A stretch of DNA of 64,000 bases from Rhynchospora pubera (GCA_028095005.1 CM051459.1:20136699-20200698); one strand, 5' to 3'. Shown: positions 11,454 through 24,062, counted from the first letter of the stretch. Numbers and translations: made by a program. The notes: generated by a model not told the origin, from the sequence alone.

Positions 11454-12893
11454 AAACAAGTGTAACACAAGTTGGGGAGCATCAAGAGACTCCATTAGGC
11501 TAGCTAGAGTCATTAGTTTAGATACATTTAAACCCTAAAGTAATCTCAATCAATTTGCTGTTAAAATGCTCAGTTTTTCTGTCAAACGTCATACAACGCC
11601 ATTTGGCGTTGCACGATGCTGAGTTAATTTAGACTGAAATTGTAAAATCTCTGACAAGCGTGAAGCAGCATTGGATAACGCTATATCACAGAGTTGTATA
11701 ATTCTCAATAGCGTTGTACAACGAGAGAATGAGAGAACTTGGAACTTAGTCTGTTCCTTCTGTCAAAAACGTTATGCAACGGCCAATAAAGTTGCACGAC
11801 GTTACTGATCACCATTGTGTAACGTCCTTCAGTGTTACACAATCCTCAAATGTTCCAAGGTCTCTCCGCTGTTCAGACGGCACTGTTTCATGCCATGCAG
11901 TGCTGTCTCATTTTTGTGTAGTGTATTTTACATGCAAAACTGCAGGCGACGTTGGACAACACCAAACAACATTGTACAACGTCCACGTTGTGTAAACGTT
12001 AATCAGCGTGTATGACGAACTGTTGAGTTTGTCATAGCTCCTTTCTTCTCCTTGAATAGATCGTTGTGTAACGTCCTCTAGCATTGCACAATGCTCTGAC
12101 TTGTTCCAACGGAACTGTCGAAGCAATCCTTTGGCTATACGTTCCATCGTTGTGAACGGTACAGAACATTACACAACGCTCTAAAAATGTCAATGGTAAT
12201 ATAGAATAGCTGTTTGAATTTTCAACGGTTATATTCAACGTTGCACAACGCTAATTGGTGTTAGGCAACTCTGGAGAGAATTTTTAGATTGTTATGGAGT
12301 TTTTTACGCCCTTTATTTATATAAGCCCATTTGGGACTGATTGGATACTTTTTGAAACTTTACAAAATCTTTCTCTTTGAGTTCCAAATAGTTAGATTCA
12401 ATTCTTACATGTTCTTGAGCATTTCTCTTGCAAAATTATTGAGATTAGAGTGCATCAACCAAAATCACAGTTCCACTAGCTAGATTATTGAGTGCTTTGG
12501 TTGAGATCTTCAATCCTTGGTGTATTTGATTGATAGCTAGATGTTAGGCCGATCCACCTCGAGTTTCTTGTGACGAGACGATTCGGTTCAAACTTGTAGA
12601 CCCATTCTTGGTGGAATTGAACGGAGCACACCCTTTAGCGATAGCGAAACTCCCGGAGACGTACGATTAAGGCTAGCATATCCTAGCGGGTCGGAACTCT
12701 GTAATCACATCGTGTGTCAATCTCTCTTACTCTTCTCTTTATTTACTTTGATTTGAATTGCGTGTGTGCTTGTTTGTGTGTGAACCAACTTGAATTTTAT
12801 TGAAATATTAGTTTCTGCAAAATTGTCCAAACCAGTTTAAAGCTTGAAATTGTGCACATTCACCCCTCTGTAGGCCTTAAATTAAGGACAACA
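11454..12893 (+). mobile_element. LTR-like block, probable solo or truncated Ty1-copia LTR
   Basis: Near the right end it reads attcacccctctgtaggcc, then aaggacaacaattg. This is the kind of sequence that ends plant copia LTRs of the SIRE/Maximus type just before the primer site, but the primer site itself is lost. A TATA-like tttatttatataag lies at 12312-12325, as expected for an LTR promoter. The first half (11585-12250) is packed with variants of a short palindrome such as cgttgtacaacg. The left boundary is approximate and no TSD was found. No coding sequence follows. The class is inferred. Confidence 0.42.
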
Positions 12894-13084
12894 ATTGTAG
12901 ATGGGAAAATGTTACCACATCAACATGGCAGTATTTTACCACACCACTAATTGGACAAGATGATCATCCGTCAAAAAATCACTCTAAGATGTGAACCGCA
13001 AAAAAGTTTTACTTAGAAAAGAATTCTTGTTCATAAACAAAATCAATTTATATCATATTTATGCATAGATATTACCAACTCATG

Positions 13085-13370
13085 AAAAATCGTATTGCGC
13101 CTCTTTTACAAATGCTATTGATCCACCTATTTCACCCTCGAACACCATTTCGTGTAACCCCATTTTGAGATAATTGTTTACATGGATAATGAAAGCTACA
13201 CGTTTACTTAGTAGCAAAAATATGACGTGATCATCCAATAGCTAGTCATTTCGTAGTTTTAATTTGCATCTATAATCATCCAAAACACCACCATGCTTAC
13301 GACCCTTATATTGCTTTAGAATTGTAAGGATAATTTTTGGAATTTGACTATTTATAGCTCCATAATTCCA
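13085..13370 (-). pseudogene. Coding-like fragment of an unrecognised gene, broken by a stop
   Basis: Read on the minus strand, one frame gives about 95 residues with protein-like composition, including KIILTILKQYKGRKHGGVLD and HVIFLLLSKRVAFIIHVNNY, interrupted by one in-frame TAG (about 13240-13245). I do not recognise the family. It lies at the left end of a repeated region with more coding-like fragments on the same strand, which suggests a decayed multi-exon gene. It could be a chance frame, but the long protein-like run in otherwise AT-rich DNA argues against that. Confidence 0.35.
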
Positions 13371-14985
13371 ATCTAAAGAAGAATAATTCCAAAAAAAATG
13401 CAAATTCATTATAAACCCAATTATTTTTAATAGTTAATAACTATAACTAACAAAGTAATTTAATAGAAAAAGAAAGAATAAAAATTTTCGGTTGGTTCTA
13501 TAAAAATCCTGTTCATGGTGGTTCACAAAATTTGACCTTTGTTTAAGAGCATATCTGAGTTTTTATGTTATAAAAGATGATCAATTTCCGAGAATTCTAT
13601 AAAGAATAGAATTTATTTAATTAAATTATTTATTTGTAGCATGTTATATAATATATATGAAAGAAAAATTATAGTCAGTAAACAAAGATAAAGAATTTGC
13701 ATGTCAAACCTTTAAAAAAATATGCGAAATCTATGAGACAAGGCAAATTTGGTATAGAACCTTTTATTTTAGTATATTGGGGGTGGCTGATTTAAGACAA
13801 CGCAGTTATTTAACCTTCTAGCTTCAGAAAAAATTAATTCTCACTAAATCTGTCATCTCAAATTTTCACTTTTAGTTTGCCATATTTCCACAAAAGATCA
13901 CCACTAATATTGAGCTCATCCTCCAATATAATAATTAATTCTTGAGATAAGCTGAAAATTTTTGTAATAACAATCAATAATTTCATAAAAATTTAAATAT
14001 GGTAAAACATATTATATATTAAACTGAAAAATCTATTTTCATGTTACTAAACTGAAATTTATCACGAGAACAAAAAATATGTTATGCATGAAATTTTAAT
14101 TTGATACCAAAATACCGTAGCAACCAATTTTCACGTAACTATAATTTCCAATAAGATCTAATACAATGTTGGAGTATCAGAGCCAATGTTCTCCCATTTC
14201 ATCACACAAATCACAAAAATGATCATTAATCTAGATATACTACATGAGTAAGTTAGTCTCTTTTACTCTATATTTTGGAATTTACCTATCCAAATTAAAA
14301 AATCAAACAATATAAAAACATAATTTTCTTACTTGCTTTGTCTGTTATGAGATCTTACATTTTGTTTGCCTCTGCATGAATCCTAAATAGGAAAAAAATG
14401 ATAAAGAATACATAGTCAGTACAGTCCAAAGTCTTCACACAAAACTCTTTTGAAATCAACATCTAACCTAAGGAAGCCTATGAAGTAAAAGGTTGATTTA
14501 GTAGTACGAAAAACTTGTGAAAATTTTGAATAGGCAAACTAAGATTGATAGTATAAAAAACTTATAATATTATAATAGATTGTCAACTCAAAATAACAAA
14601 GCTAGAACTAGTTCCCAAACATAATATTTAAACAATATTTATGAAACATGTATTAATTATGAAATAATATTTAAGTTGATCATGTTGTTAGAAATTAGCC
14701 ATGTATGACAGTGTGCATAAAGTTAGAAGGTGACCACATTATGAAGTTTTGTGGTCAACACTCTTATTTTTCCACAATCCTGTATTTCCACATATGTGTC
14801 CCCACCTAACAAATTTTAAAAAACTAGAAAACTTGTAAAGATCAAGAATAAATCTAATTTTTATCTCAATAAAATAAACTTTGTAAGTTTTTAACTGTTG
14901 ATAGTTTTATCCCAATGAAACTGAACAGGAAATTTATTTGTTTAATATAATCAAAACCTGAAATTAATTAAAATTGATGAGAAAA
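13371..14985. repeat. Copy A of an AT-rich dispersed repeat (related to 21870-23130)
   Basis: Several blocks match 21870-23130 in the same orientation: 13492-13550 with 22812-22870, 13980-14240 with 22570-22970, 14640-14710 with 21870-21950, 14763-14815 with 21983-22035, and 14905-14985 with 22166-22255. The block order differs between the two regions, as if tandem units were rearranged. On the minus strand at about 14695-14805 a coding-like piece (GNTGLWKNKS) parallels one at 21975-22045 (GNARLWKNKK). Confidence 0.55.
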
Positions 14986-15054
14986 GTCGGCTAAAGAGAA
15001 TTGACAACCATGAGGTCCGCTTGGGCGGACCGCGCCATGTGAGGGCAATTGGCG

Positions 15055-18000
15055 TGAAGGGGATAGAGAGAAGGAGGGCGATTTAACTTAATCGAGTTTA
15101 GTTGGGACAAAACAATTATGTGACACTTGTTTGGTGGTCGTGTAGGCATACACCCATACCTATCCTAACAAAAGCAATCACATATAAGCATCTCATCCAT
15201 TGTCCCTCCCACTAAATTCTATAAGGATCTAAATCCTATAAAATAAAGGAACAAAAATACATGTGAAAAATCCCTAATCCCCTTCCTAACCTTAGGGGCG
15301 TGCAAGCCACACAAGTTACATGAAAATTAATCAAAAAATTAATTAATCATGACACCAAAGGCCTTACATACAAACAATCACATGCATTCACAATTACAAA
15401 CCACAAGGCATTGATAATCATGAGCCATACTAAACCCTCATCCTTTTCCTACAAAACAAAGTTAGCACAAGCACAAAATACAAGTGTAATTTGTTTACAA
15501 TTAATGACTTTCAAGCATCTTTGTATTTTATTTGTCATTCGCAATTTTCGTGTATAAATGCTCAATTTAAACAACAAAATTGTTTAAATTCATTTTGAAA
15601 ACTTTTCAACATCCCATAACTGAAAGGAGATCAAACAAGAAGTTTTCTAATTACTCCTTCAACTAGTTTGAATAATTAGAAAATTACACCTTAGCAAAAA
15701 AAAAGTATCTAATGGAATCTGACAAAATCCATAGTTTTCGGTCTCCAAAATATTTGAAATAAATTACTTAAGCTCCTTATCATAATTCTGACTACCAGTA
15801 AAAATTTCAAGAAGAAATCCTAAACCATCTTGGAGAATAAAAAAAGACAAATCTGCAATAAGTGTACGAAACACCGTTATGAGATTTTCAGTTTTTTCCT
15901 CTCAATCATTTGGTCTGTTTGACCACCTTCTATCCAGTTTTTATATATACAATATACATAAAAAAAACTAGTTTAGACTATAGGCTAACCATCCATGAAA
16001 AGAAAACTACCAAGTTCAGTTCAAAAAATTCAAGTTACAAGCTAAACAATCGACAAAACCTGTACTGGAACAGACTGTCGACCGAAATGTTTTAACCTAG
16101 TTGAAGGTCCAAATTTCCATGAAAAATTATAAAATTATTTTTTCAGGAATCCTAACTCATAATTAAACAACTCCATTCAAACAAATTTTCAGAAGGAGTT
16201 CTCAGTTGGTACAGTTTATTAGAACAATCAATTTGCTTAATAAACTTGATCTGACGAGATCTTACTTTTCATGCTTGAAAACCCACGGATTAATCTGAAA
16301 CATACAACATTCTACACATGTCCAGAAAGAGTTTCAAGTCCTCTTTAATTCTAGGCATAGAATACTGATACTTATTTTCAAAATATAAATCTTTCAAGCC
16401 ATTCAAACAGAACAGTGCGAGCAAAAACTGGTTCTGCGTACCGTTACCTTTTTATTCACAGTAAATCCATAAAATTTCAGAAAAACGTGAATCAAACGTC
16501 AAAAGAATCACAATCCATAGATCTACAACTTTCATGTAGATGGAAAAATCTTCCAGAGAACATATCATAGAGAAAAACGCACAACAACACAGAAATTGCG
16601 ATTTCCAGACAGCAAACAAAAGCATCATCTCTACTAATCCATTAATTAGCACATTTCTCTTAATTAAGTGTCAAATTAACTTAAGCACGACCTTGTGCTC
16701 TGATACCACTGTTAGAATATGCTCAATTTTTAATTTGTGTGCTAGTTACAATTAATTTAGCAATTAAAACATCAAGTATAAAAAATCTAGTGCAAAAGTC
16801 ATCAAACACTCAAGAGAAAGGAACAAAGCTTTTACCTCTTTTTGAATTGTATCAAGAAGGCAATCCTATGCTTTGAAACCGGTGGCGTGCAACTCCAACT
16901 TTCTTCAATCCACGCCTAGAGTCCATCTAGAGATTAACCAAGCTCTCTAATCGATTTGCGCTAGCAAATCAATGAGAACCAAGCTAATCCAAAGGAGATA
17001 TCCTCTTTAAGATCAACTAATTGATTTAGGTGGAGGGTGTATGGCTCAACACATGAGCAGAATGGGAGGAGAGGGGTGGTGGCCGGCGGCCAAGAGAGGA
17101 GAGGAGAGGAGAGGAATAGTGGCGGCTAGGTCAAGGGGAGAGAGAAAATCCATCCCAAGGGGTCCTTTTATAGCCTACCAACCCTAGGTATAAGTTGTTA
17201 TAATTTACACCTCATGCCACCCTACCTACCTCCTCTTGGCCGACCATATAATGGGCCATATGGGCCTCTCTAATCCTTTTAAATGAACTTTAATTCATTT
17301 AATTAAATCTATTTTTATTTGCTCTATGTTTGGGCTATAAATTTACTATTTAAATATTAGTCCAATAATTCAATATAACTATTTATATTAAATTGAGTTG
17401 AACCAAAATAATTATTAACTAACTAATAATTATTCTAGGATTAGGTTATGCTATTATTAATTTTTATACGACCTGTTTGACTTAATCAATTAGTATGTTC
17501 AATATCAGTACATAATTAATTAATCAATTCGTCATATTATCCGCAATTTTTACTGTTGCGAATAAATAAATAAATAAAGCACTGTCTTGGTTAAAACTCT
17601 ACTTTGTGTGACCCTCCGAGGATTTATGCTATGTTGGACATGAAATTAAATCGTTATTTAATTCCAATAATCATAAGCGGTATCTAGCAATACGTTATGA
17701 TTCCCAATTCACATAAATAGTGTACTGCTACAATATTTCAATCCTGCATAAGAGAATAAATGTATTCCTCTATTTTGATTCTTATGTCACACGATACCAT
17801 CGTATAATCCAAGATAGGAATGTATCATTCTTGCAGATTATACGTTTCTTCATCTAGAAATAATTGTATCAATTGCTAGCAAACAATCTATCTCCATCAA
17901 GGGGCCCAAACAGATATCGTCACTCAGTGAATAAACGAGGGACATACGGTTTTCTTGATGATTAGCTTTTCCCCGCACAATTCAAGAGAACTTAAATCAA

Positions 18001-18476
18001 GTCCGTATAGCAGCCCTTGTCAGGAATCAGCGGTAGACAAAATTTATAGAATCTATCCTCATGTGGAAAAGATAATCATCTCAAACTTAGAACCAAAATC
18101 AAAACGAAATAAATAATGACACGTAACACAATTCATATATTTATTTCGTGGGATCATGTCCTGTACTATGTTCTATAACATACACATATGCAATTAAGTT
18201 GGTAACTCCTTATCTATGATTTGTAGAACTTAATCATCACTTAACTTGCATACTCTTATTGATAATTAATGTTCCTTGTTAATTATCAATATTATGGACC
18301 TTTCTGATTTATTATTGTCATTTATTCATTAAAGAACTACAGTGATCTACTATTCAGATTCTCAACTTGAATGAACTGCCAATAAATAAATCAAGGAATA
18401 AATGATCAAACATCATCAATGACATAAACTATGGAAGTAGCCAGATATGATTAGTTTCTAGGACATATCTCCAACA
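15055..18476 (-). mobile_element. Truncated Angela/BARE-type Ty1-copia copy: leader plus one LTR, no coding region
   Basis: The stretch 16710-18476 is an LTR (starts tgttagaat, ends ctccaaca on the plus strand) that aligns along its length with the LTRs at 47098 and 61086 but is clearly diverged. A primer-site complement, gctctgatacca, lies at 16697-16708. The stretch 15055-16696 aligns with the untranslated leader of the intact element (59360-61072). Gag-pol and the other LTR are missing, and the left edge is truncated near 14985-15055. A TATA-like ctataaaag (minus strand, about 17163-17172) sits at the position matching the intact LTR promoter. Confidence 0.8.
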
Positions 18477-18551
18477 TTAGGGTCAACATTATTTCATTTC
18501 ATCACACAAATTACAAAATCAAAAGAGAAAAAAAACTTACAAGTTGGTTTT

Positions 18552-18722
18552 CTAAAATAAAAAAAAATACACTTTCTTGGTTATGTCCTTTGTTTTCAAA
18601 AGTTCTAGGAAAGATTTCACTTCCTCATTAGGTTGCAGATCGTTTGCAAAGAAATTGACCAAGAATTTGTTGATCTCTATGAGATCATTTTTGCAATCAC
18701 CAACAATGAAAATATAATTTAC
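18552..18722 (-). pseudogene. Coding-like exon fragment of an unrecognised gene
   Basis: One minus-strand frame is open for about 56 codons and reads like protein: YIFIVGDCKNDLIEINKFLV, then NDLQPNEEVKSFLELLKTK. No family was recognised. It lies just beyond the truncated copia copy inside repeated DNA, and a possible donor (AAG AAA|GTGTAT) follows it. It may be an exon of the same decayed gene as the fragments at 13085 and 19222. Confidence 0.35.
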
Positions 18723-18734
18723 CTTATTATTATC

Positions 18735-18921
18735 TACATAATTTGGAACAATTAAGTTCCAATATTGTAGGAAATTTGACTTCCTACAACATATCCAAAT
18801 TTTAAAGTTTCACATAATTTAGAACAATTTGGTTCTAGTGTTGTAGGGAATTTGACTTCTACAACACAGATTCAAATTTGAAGTTTCACATAATTTGAAA
18901 CAATTTGGTTCCAGTGTTACC
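18735..18921. repeat. Tandem repeat, about 2.5 units of 70-75 bp
   Basis: The unit carries acataatttggaacaatt, ttgtaggaaatttgacttc, ctacaaca and aaagtttc. It recurs with few changes at about 18735, 18810 and 18886. It is noncoding. Confidence 0.65.
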
Positions 18922-19221
18922 AAAAAGAATAATTAAATTATTTTGGTATGCACTTCAAAATAACTCTCTATTTTACCAAAAAAGAATAATAAAATATCTA
19001 CATTTATTATCTATTTATCTTGGTATGTCTCCTCAGATATGAAAGACGAGAAAGAGGTCAGTTTTTTATTCTTTTCATTAGTTACAATAATAATTTTCAG
19101 AACTGTGCATGATTTTTAGATTAATTCTTCAATATTAAGAAAAATAGTTTGACAACTTCAGTGTATAAGAAATAAAAAATTTATAAGCACGTTTACTAAC
19201 CTGCTATGTTTACCGAGTCAA

Positions 19222-19385
19222 ATATAACTTCTTTGTTTTTGCCTACATAGAAAATTGTACTGATAGCTCCATGTGATAAGTTAGCATCACAAAGCTCGAA
19301 AATATTTTCAATGATGGCCCTGTTTAATATGATCAACAACAGAAGCTTCAATCGGTGTATGAACTAGATACCAACCTATCAAACA
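19222..19385 (-). pseudogene. Coding-like exon fragment with a frameshift
   Basis: On the minus strand a run WYLVHTPIEASVVDHIKQ continues in another frame as AIIENIFELCDANLSHGAIS and then TIFYVGKNKEVIFDSVNIA. A one-base shift near the join breaks the frame. The run is bounded by an acceptor-like TTTGATAG and a donor-like GCAG|GTTAGT. The exon-like boundaries plus frameshift suggest a pseudogene exon. The family was not recognised. Confidence 0.35.
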
Positions 19386-21339
19386 AACAAGAATGGTATG
19401 TGGTTGGCCACGTCCATAATTACAAATTTACAAATTACAAGCACAACTAATTTCTGATTACCTACAAAGAAAATGATATGTAGTATGTAACTTATTTTGA
19501 ATGACTTTTTTAATATGAAATGTTTTGCTACCTAAAAAATTCGAACTTGCTTTTGTTGGAATTGTGTTCTAAAAGTTATCTTATGGTGATTATTTTTATA
19601 TGTTATATTTATGAATTGGATGTTATTACATTTTGTTCCATGAGTTTATATTCATATTTAGAAGTGTTCAAGAAGATGCTCTTGGTCTTGAACCGCAGAA
19701 CTCTAAATAAAATGAATATATATCTCTAAAATGTTCACAGGTCTTGGATATTAGCAGGAACGCTAATATGCCATACAAGACTGTCGTGTTGATTAAAAGT
19801 ACATTGTAGTTCTGTAAACGTTGATAAAGGATTATCATTTAATAACACGAGTATATGAAAAGTTTCATATATTGAACAAACCTAATTGATAAAAATATTA
19901 TATGGATTGTGTTTGTGTCATTAATATTTTTATCGTGTCATTAATTCTAAGATTGATATGATATATTTTCACATAAGAAATATGCAACGTGATTATTACT
20001 TAAAGCCATTTGAAGCTTGTGGTGATAAAAGTAATAGTTCTTTGTATATACCTTGTGTAGGAGGGAAATATATATGTCAATAGCTAATTGCCACTCATGA
20101 ATTGAGGAATAATATTATAAAGGGCCCCTTGGTAAAGTAAGATTATAAATGGATCCAATATAACTGAAGTGCAGTTATAATTATATAATCCTACTTATTT
20201 GAGACCAAGAAAAAATTATAATACGAAGATGACACAGTCCTACTTTGTATAATAATCATAATATCATATGGCAAGGAATAGACACAAGTAATGTTAATAA
20301 CATTACATTACTAGAAGGATCGTGTTTCGTAAAAAGATTTGCTAAACATCTATATTATTTGGGTAACTGTAATGTATGCTAGAGTACCGCTTACAGTTTA
20401 TGGAATAAAATATTTTATTCCATTGTCAACATAATATGGATCCTCAATATAGGTTACACCAACTGAATGGGAAACAAGAAATATATTTTCTATGTACAAG
20501 GTTTCATGTTGTATGAAACAAAGTGTACAAATAGAAAATTATATCACATAACGTGATTAACTAGCAAGGAATAAATTTATTGATATGTGAATATTATGAG
20601 TATAATATGTGTTTTACATAATATAATAATATATGAATATTATTATAGAGTGCATAAATTTATTTAAAGCCCAAGCCCAAATATTTTAACAAATGAAGAG
20701 AGAAAGAAGGCTTTAAATTCGGGTCAGAATTTGAGCCAACTTTAAACTGACAATTAGTATAGCAAATGATAACCAAATTAGACAAATGATATATGAAAAT
20801 TGTAGCTCTGGAAGTGTAGAATCCAATGGTTCATGTTTCATGTCGTTTGGAGTTTCCTACAGAGAGTTATCATTGTTTTAGTGCTGCAATATCAGAAATT
20901 AAAGTGTTGTTTTAATTTCTAATTAGTGGCTTTGAATGCTATACGAATTTGAAAGGTTTATTCTGATGTTTTATAGGTAAAACAGATCAGAAAAATTAGA
21001 ACACAAGTAAGTCTTCATGTGTTGAAGCTTTGGCTTTCTCTTCCTCAAAATATTTATTAAAATATTCTATCGATTAAGCAATCGATCAAGACACAGGTGG
21101 CGGAGCTAGGTGTTGACGGGGAGTTCGCTAGCACGGATTCAATTGTCATTCTTGTTTCGGATTCAAGGTGAACCGAAGAGGAACAAAGTTTCGTTAGAGA
21201 CCATAGATATGGTTCAACAATCCTTCCTATAGGAATATATGTGATTGTGATGCAAACATAACATAGGAAAGTTAGCGATAATAAGAACGATCTTAGATGT
21301 TATCAGTTAATAAAATTTTTAAAATTACCCGATTCGCAT
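19386..21339. other. AT-rich region, possibly with retroelement remnants
   Basis: No gene is supportable. The part about 20680-21300, including a local GC rise near 21090-21180, resembles the leader or U5 sequence of plant copia elements in style, but I found no LTR ends, primer site or TSD. Confidence 0.3.
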
Positions 21340-22045
21340 CATGAAATCCTTCAGCTTTATCTTAACACCTTATGGCATTCCAATCAATCACAAAAACTTC
21401 TAATTTGCATAACACTGTCATGCAGGTTACAGTCATCACCAACAACCATATTCAATAATCCTTCAACAAAAATAAATGACAAATAAGTTAATAACCTGAT
21501 TGTTTTGCGATATTCAGCTTTAAAAGTTCCTTAAGTTGTAATTATCCATTTAGTCCTCATCTCTGAAACGCATCAAGGATGTCGTCGTAAGGAAACTCTA
21601 AATAAATAGAACCCGTCTCCAACTCCCACGGAATTTTTGTCGACGGCATTTGAAAAATTCCAAGCTTTGTAATTTCAGGGTTTTCAATGATAGCATGGTA
21701 TGATGAATACTTGTCATTTGACATCTCTTGAAATTTTGCACAAAAGTCCAAAGAAATCTCAGTGTACCCTTTTGTATTGCCAAGTCTTCTTTAGTGTTGC
21801 TATTTCTAAGTTTATAAAGATTGTCTACATAAAATAAGAAAATAAAACAGGTTGCCAAACAAAATTTTTAAACAATTTTTATGAAATAGATTAATTATGA
21901 AACAATATCTAAGTTGATCAGATTATTAGAAATTAGCCATGTATGAAAGTGTACATATATTTAAGTTCTGTGTCCAGTTTTCTTGTTCTTCCACAATCTT
22001 GCATTTCCAGATGTGTATTCCTCAGCTAAAACAAGTTCATCAAAA
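21340..22045 (-). pseudogene. Cluster of coding-like fragments of an unrecognised gene (second copy)
   Basis: There are three minus-strand pieces. At 21975-22045 the reading includes EEYTSGNARLWKNKKTGHRT, which parallels copy A at 14695-14805. At 21557-21751 one open frame includes PEITKLGIFQMPSTKIPWEL. At about 21340-21425 a frame containing LCKLEVFVIDWNAIRC is interrupted by a stop. Acceptor-like and donor-like sites separate them. They look like neighbouring exons of one decayed gene. I recognise no domain and give no function. Confidence 0.35.
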
Positions 22046-23130
22046 GAAGTAAAGAAAATAAAAAATAAAACTTGTTTGAGTTTTTTTTTAACTCCGCAAT
22101 TTTCTCATTAAAATTGCCGAGTTTTAGGATGAAATTCCAGACAAACTTCTTTAAAATTTTTTAACTATAGACAGTTTTATCCCAAGCAACCGAACAAGAA
22201 AGTTTTTTGTTTGATGCAATCAAAGCCTGAAATAAATACAAATTGATGAAAACTTCTGAATTAACATTTGATCAAAGAAAGCATACCAAGAAAGCATACC
22301 AAGAGATGTTACGGGCATACCAAGATCGCACAACTTCTGAATTAACATTTGATCAAAGAAAGCATACCAAGAAACTTAGGTTAATTTAGTAGTATAAAAA
22401 AACGGAACAAACTTCCTAGGTCAAAGAACTAATGGATTTCTCCGCTTTTCTAAAACTTGAAAATCGCAAACACAAATTTACTAGTATGAAAAACTTATAA
22501 TGTGATTTTAGAAAACTTGAAAATCGCAGATATTTACCAATGTGAAATTAGAAATTTTAATTGATTTTTTCAATAAAATAAATTACATATGAAACTGAAA
22601 AATTCATTGGTCATTGATTACTAAACTGAGATCTATCATGAGAATAGTAAGATTTTATGAATGAAACTTTATTTTGAACGAAAATATCGCAGTAACTAAT
22701 TTTCTATATTACTACAATTCTTAATAAAATCTGATACAATTTGTCGTATCAGAGTCAACATTCTTCAATTTCATTACACAAATTGTAAAAGCAAAAATGA
22801 AAATAAATTTACTAGTTGGTTCTATCATAACTCTGATCATGGTGGGTCACAAAAATGTGACTTTTGTTGAGTTATGATAGAAAATTAACTTAAATTCCCA
22901 ATAATATCTGATACAATATTGGAGTATCAAAGTCAACACTCTCCAATTTTATCACACAAATCACAAAAATGATCGTTATTCTGGATATAATACATCAATA
23001 CATGAATAAGTTCTTCTTTTTTTTTTTTACTTTAGATTTTGCAATTAATCTATCTAAATTAAAATTTGAACTACATATAAATATAATTTTCTTACTTGCA
23101 TTGTGTGTTATGAGGTCTTATATTTCATTA
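21870..23130. repeat. Copy B of the AT-rich dispersed repeat
   Basis: It matches copy A (13371-14985) and the flank at 18480-18560 in several blocks. The clearest shared block is the string atcacacaaatcacaaaaatg (22951-22971 here, 14203-14223 in copy A) with its surroundings. Within it, ttctgaattaacatttgatc and what follows occur twice, at about 22253-22295 and 22333-22375. Confidence 0.55.
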
Positions 23131-23570
23131 ATTATTTCTAAGATATTGCGTTATAGATACTTGTGTATAGTTGGAATAATAAGCTTTGTTATGGAATTTT
23201 TTATTTTTTTATCTAGAAATTTCTTGATTAATTTTTTTTGGAGTTAATTAGGTTAAGATGTTCAACTTAAATTGAAAATTTTAAATTAAATGTCTATAAA
23301 AAATTCCTTACTCGATTTTGAACATACTTGTTTTTTTGTCACTAGACAAAAATAAAATGTTATTTTTTCTACGAATTATTTAAATAAGTGCTAAAATTAT
23401 GTTAAAAATACAAACGCCGATCAGCTAGAAAAAAAGAATAATAAAAAGGATTAGCTTGTTGAAAACTTTCGTGAAAAACTCAAAACTCAAATACAACATG
23501 TTGAACATGACTATCTCCTGCCCAGTTTTACACAGCTCCGTTACATCGAACATCGGATTATATATCTATA

Positions 23571-24062
23571 CTAGATGAGGGGTAGGCGGCTTTGCCGCCA
23601 TTTGATAAATTTTGATGGCTAAATCTATCAATATATAAAGAAATATATGTTTCCAATATATCTATTTTATATTTACTTTATATATAAAAAACTATCTTAG
23701 ATGATTGGTACAATTATTTTTAATATATTTAATCAAAAAAATATTTTTAATTAAAAGCCAATGCAATCACGGCTTTTAATTAAGAAGAGTAAACTTCTAG
23801 AATATATTCAGATTGATCGATCAACGAAAATTGGAGGGCTCAGATTGCATGTCGTATGAGGGGATAATTTTTTTTTTCTATAGGTTAGACATGAACTACC
23901 TTAGACTTTCAAATATATCTACCTTAGATTTCCAAATATATTTAACTTTTAAACTATTTTTAATTTATATAAATAACAGTGTAAATATCGGCCACGGTTT
24001 TTAATATATAATATCTTAGATTTCTATAATTTACTTTGGAAAAACAAATCTCTAGTATAGTA
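23571..24062 (-). mobile_element. Probable non-autonomous Helitron
   Basis: Read on the minus strand, the 3' end shows the hairpin GGCGGC-aaa-GCCGCC (23585-23599), a 10-base spacer and then CTAG followed by T (23571-23574). This is the usual Helitron 3' signature of a stem-loop 10-12 bases before CTRR, inserted at A/T. The interior is AT-rich with no Rep/helicase sequence. The 5' end is uncertain; ctatacta-like sequence near 24050-24062 is the candidate. Only the 3' end is well supported. Confidence 0.45.

Noticed and set aside
20680..21300. Possible additional copia LTR in plus orientation
   Set aside because: The style of sequence suggests an LTR/leader, but I could find no ends, primer site or target duplication, so it is only mentioned as a remnant.
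22969..23247. 92-codon plus-strand frame rich in Phe, Ile and Leu
   Set aside because: It reads through poly-T and AT-rich repeat DNA (copy B). The hydrophobic composition is a by-product of T-rich codons, and homologous copy A is not open in this frame.
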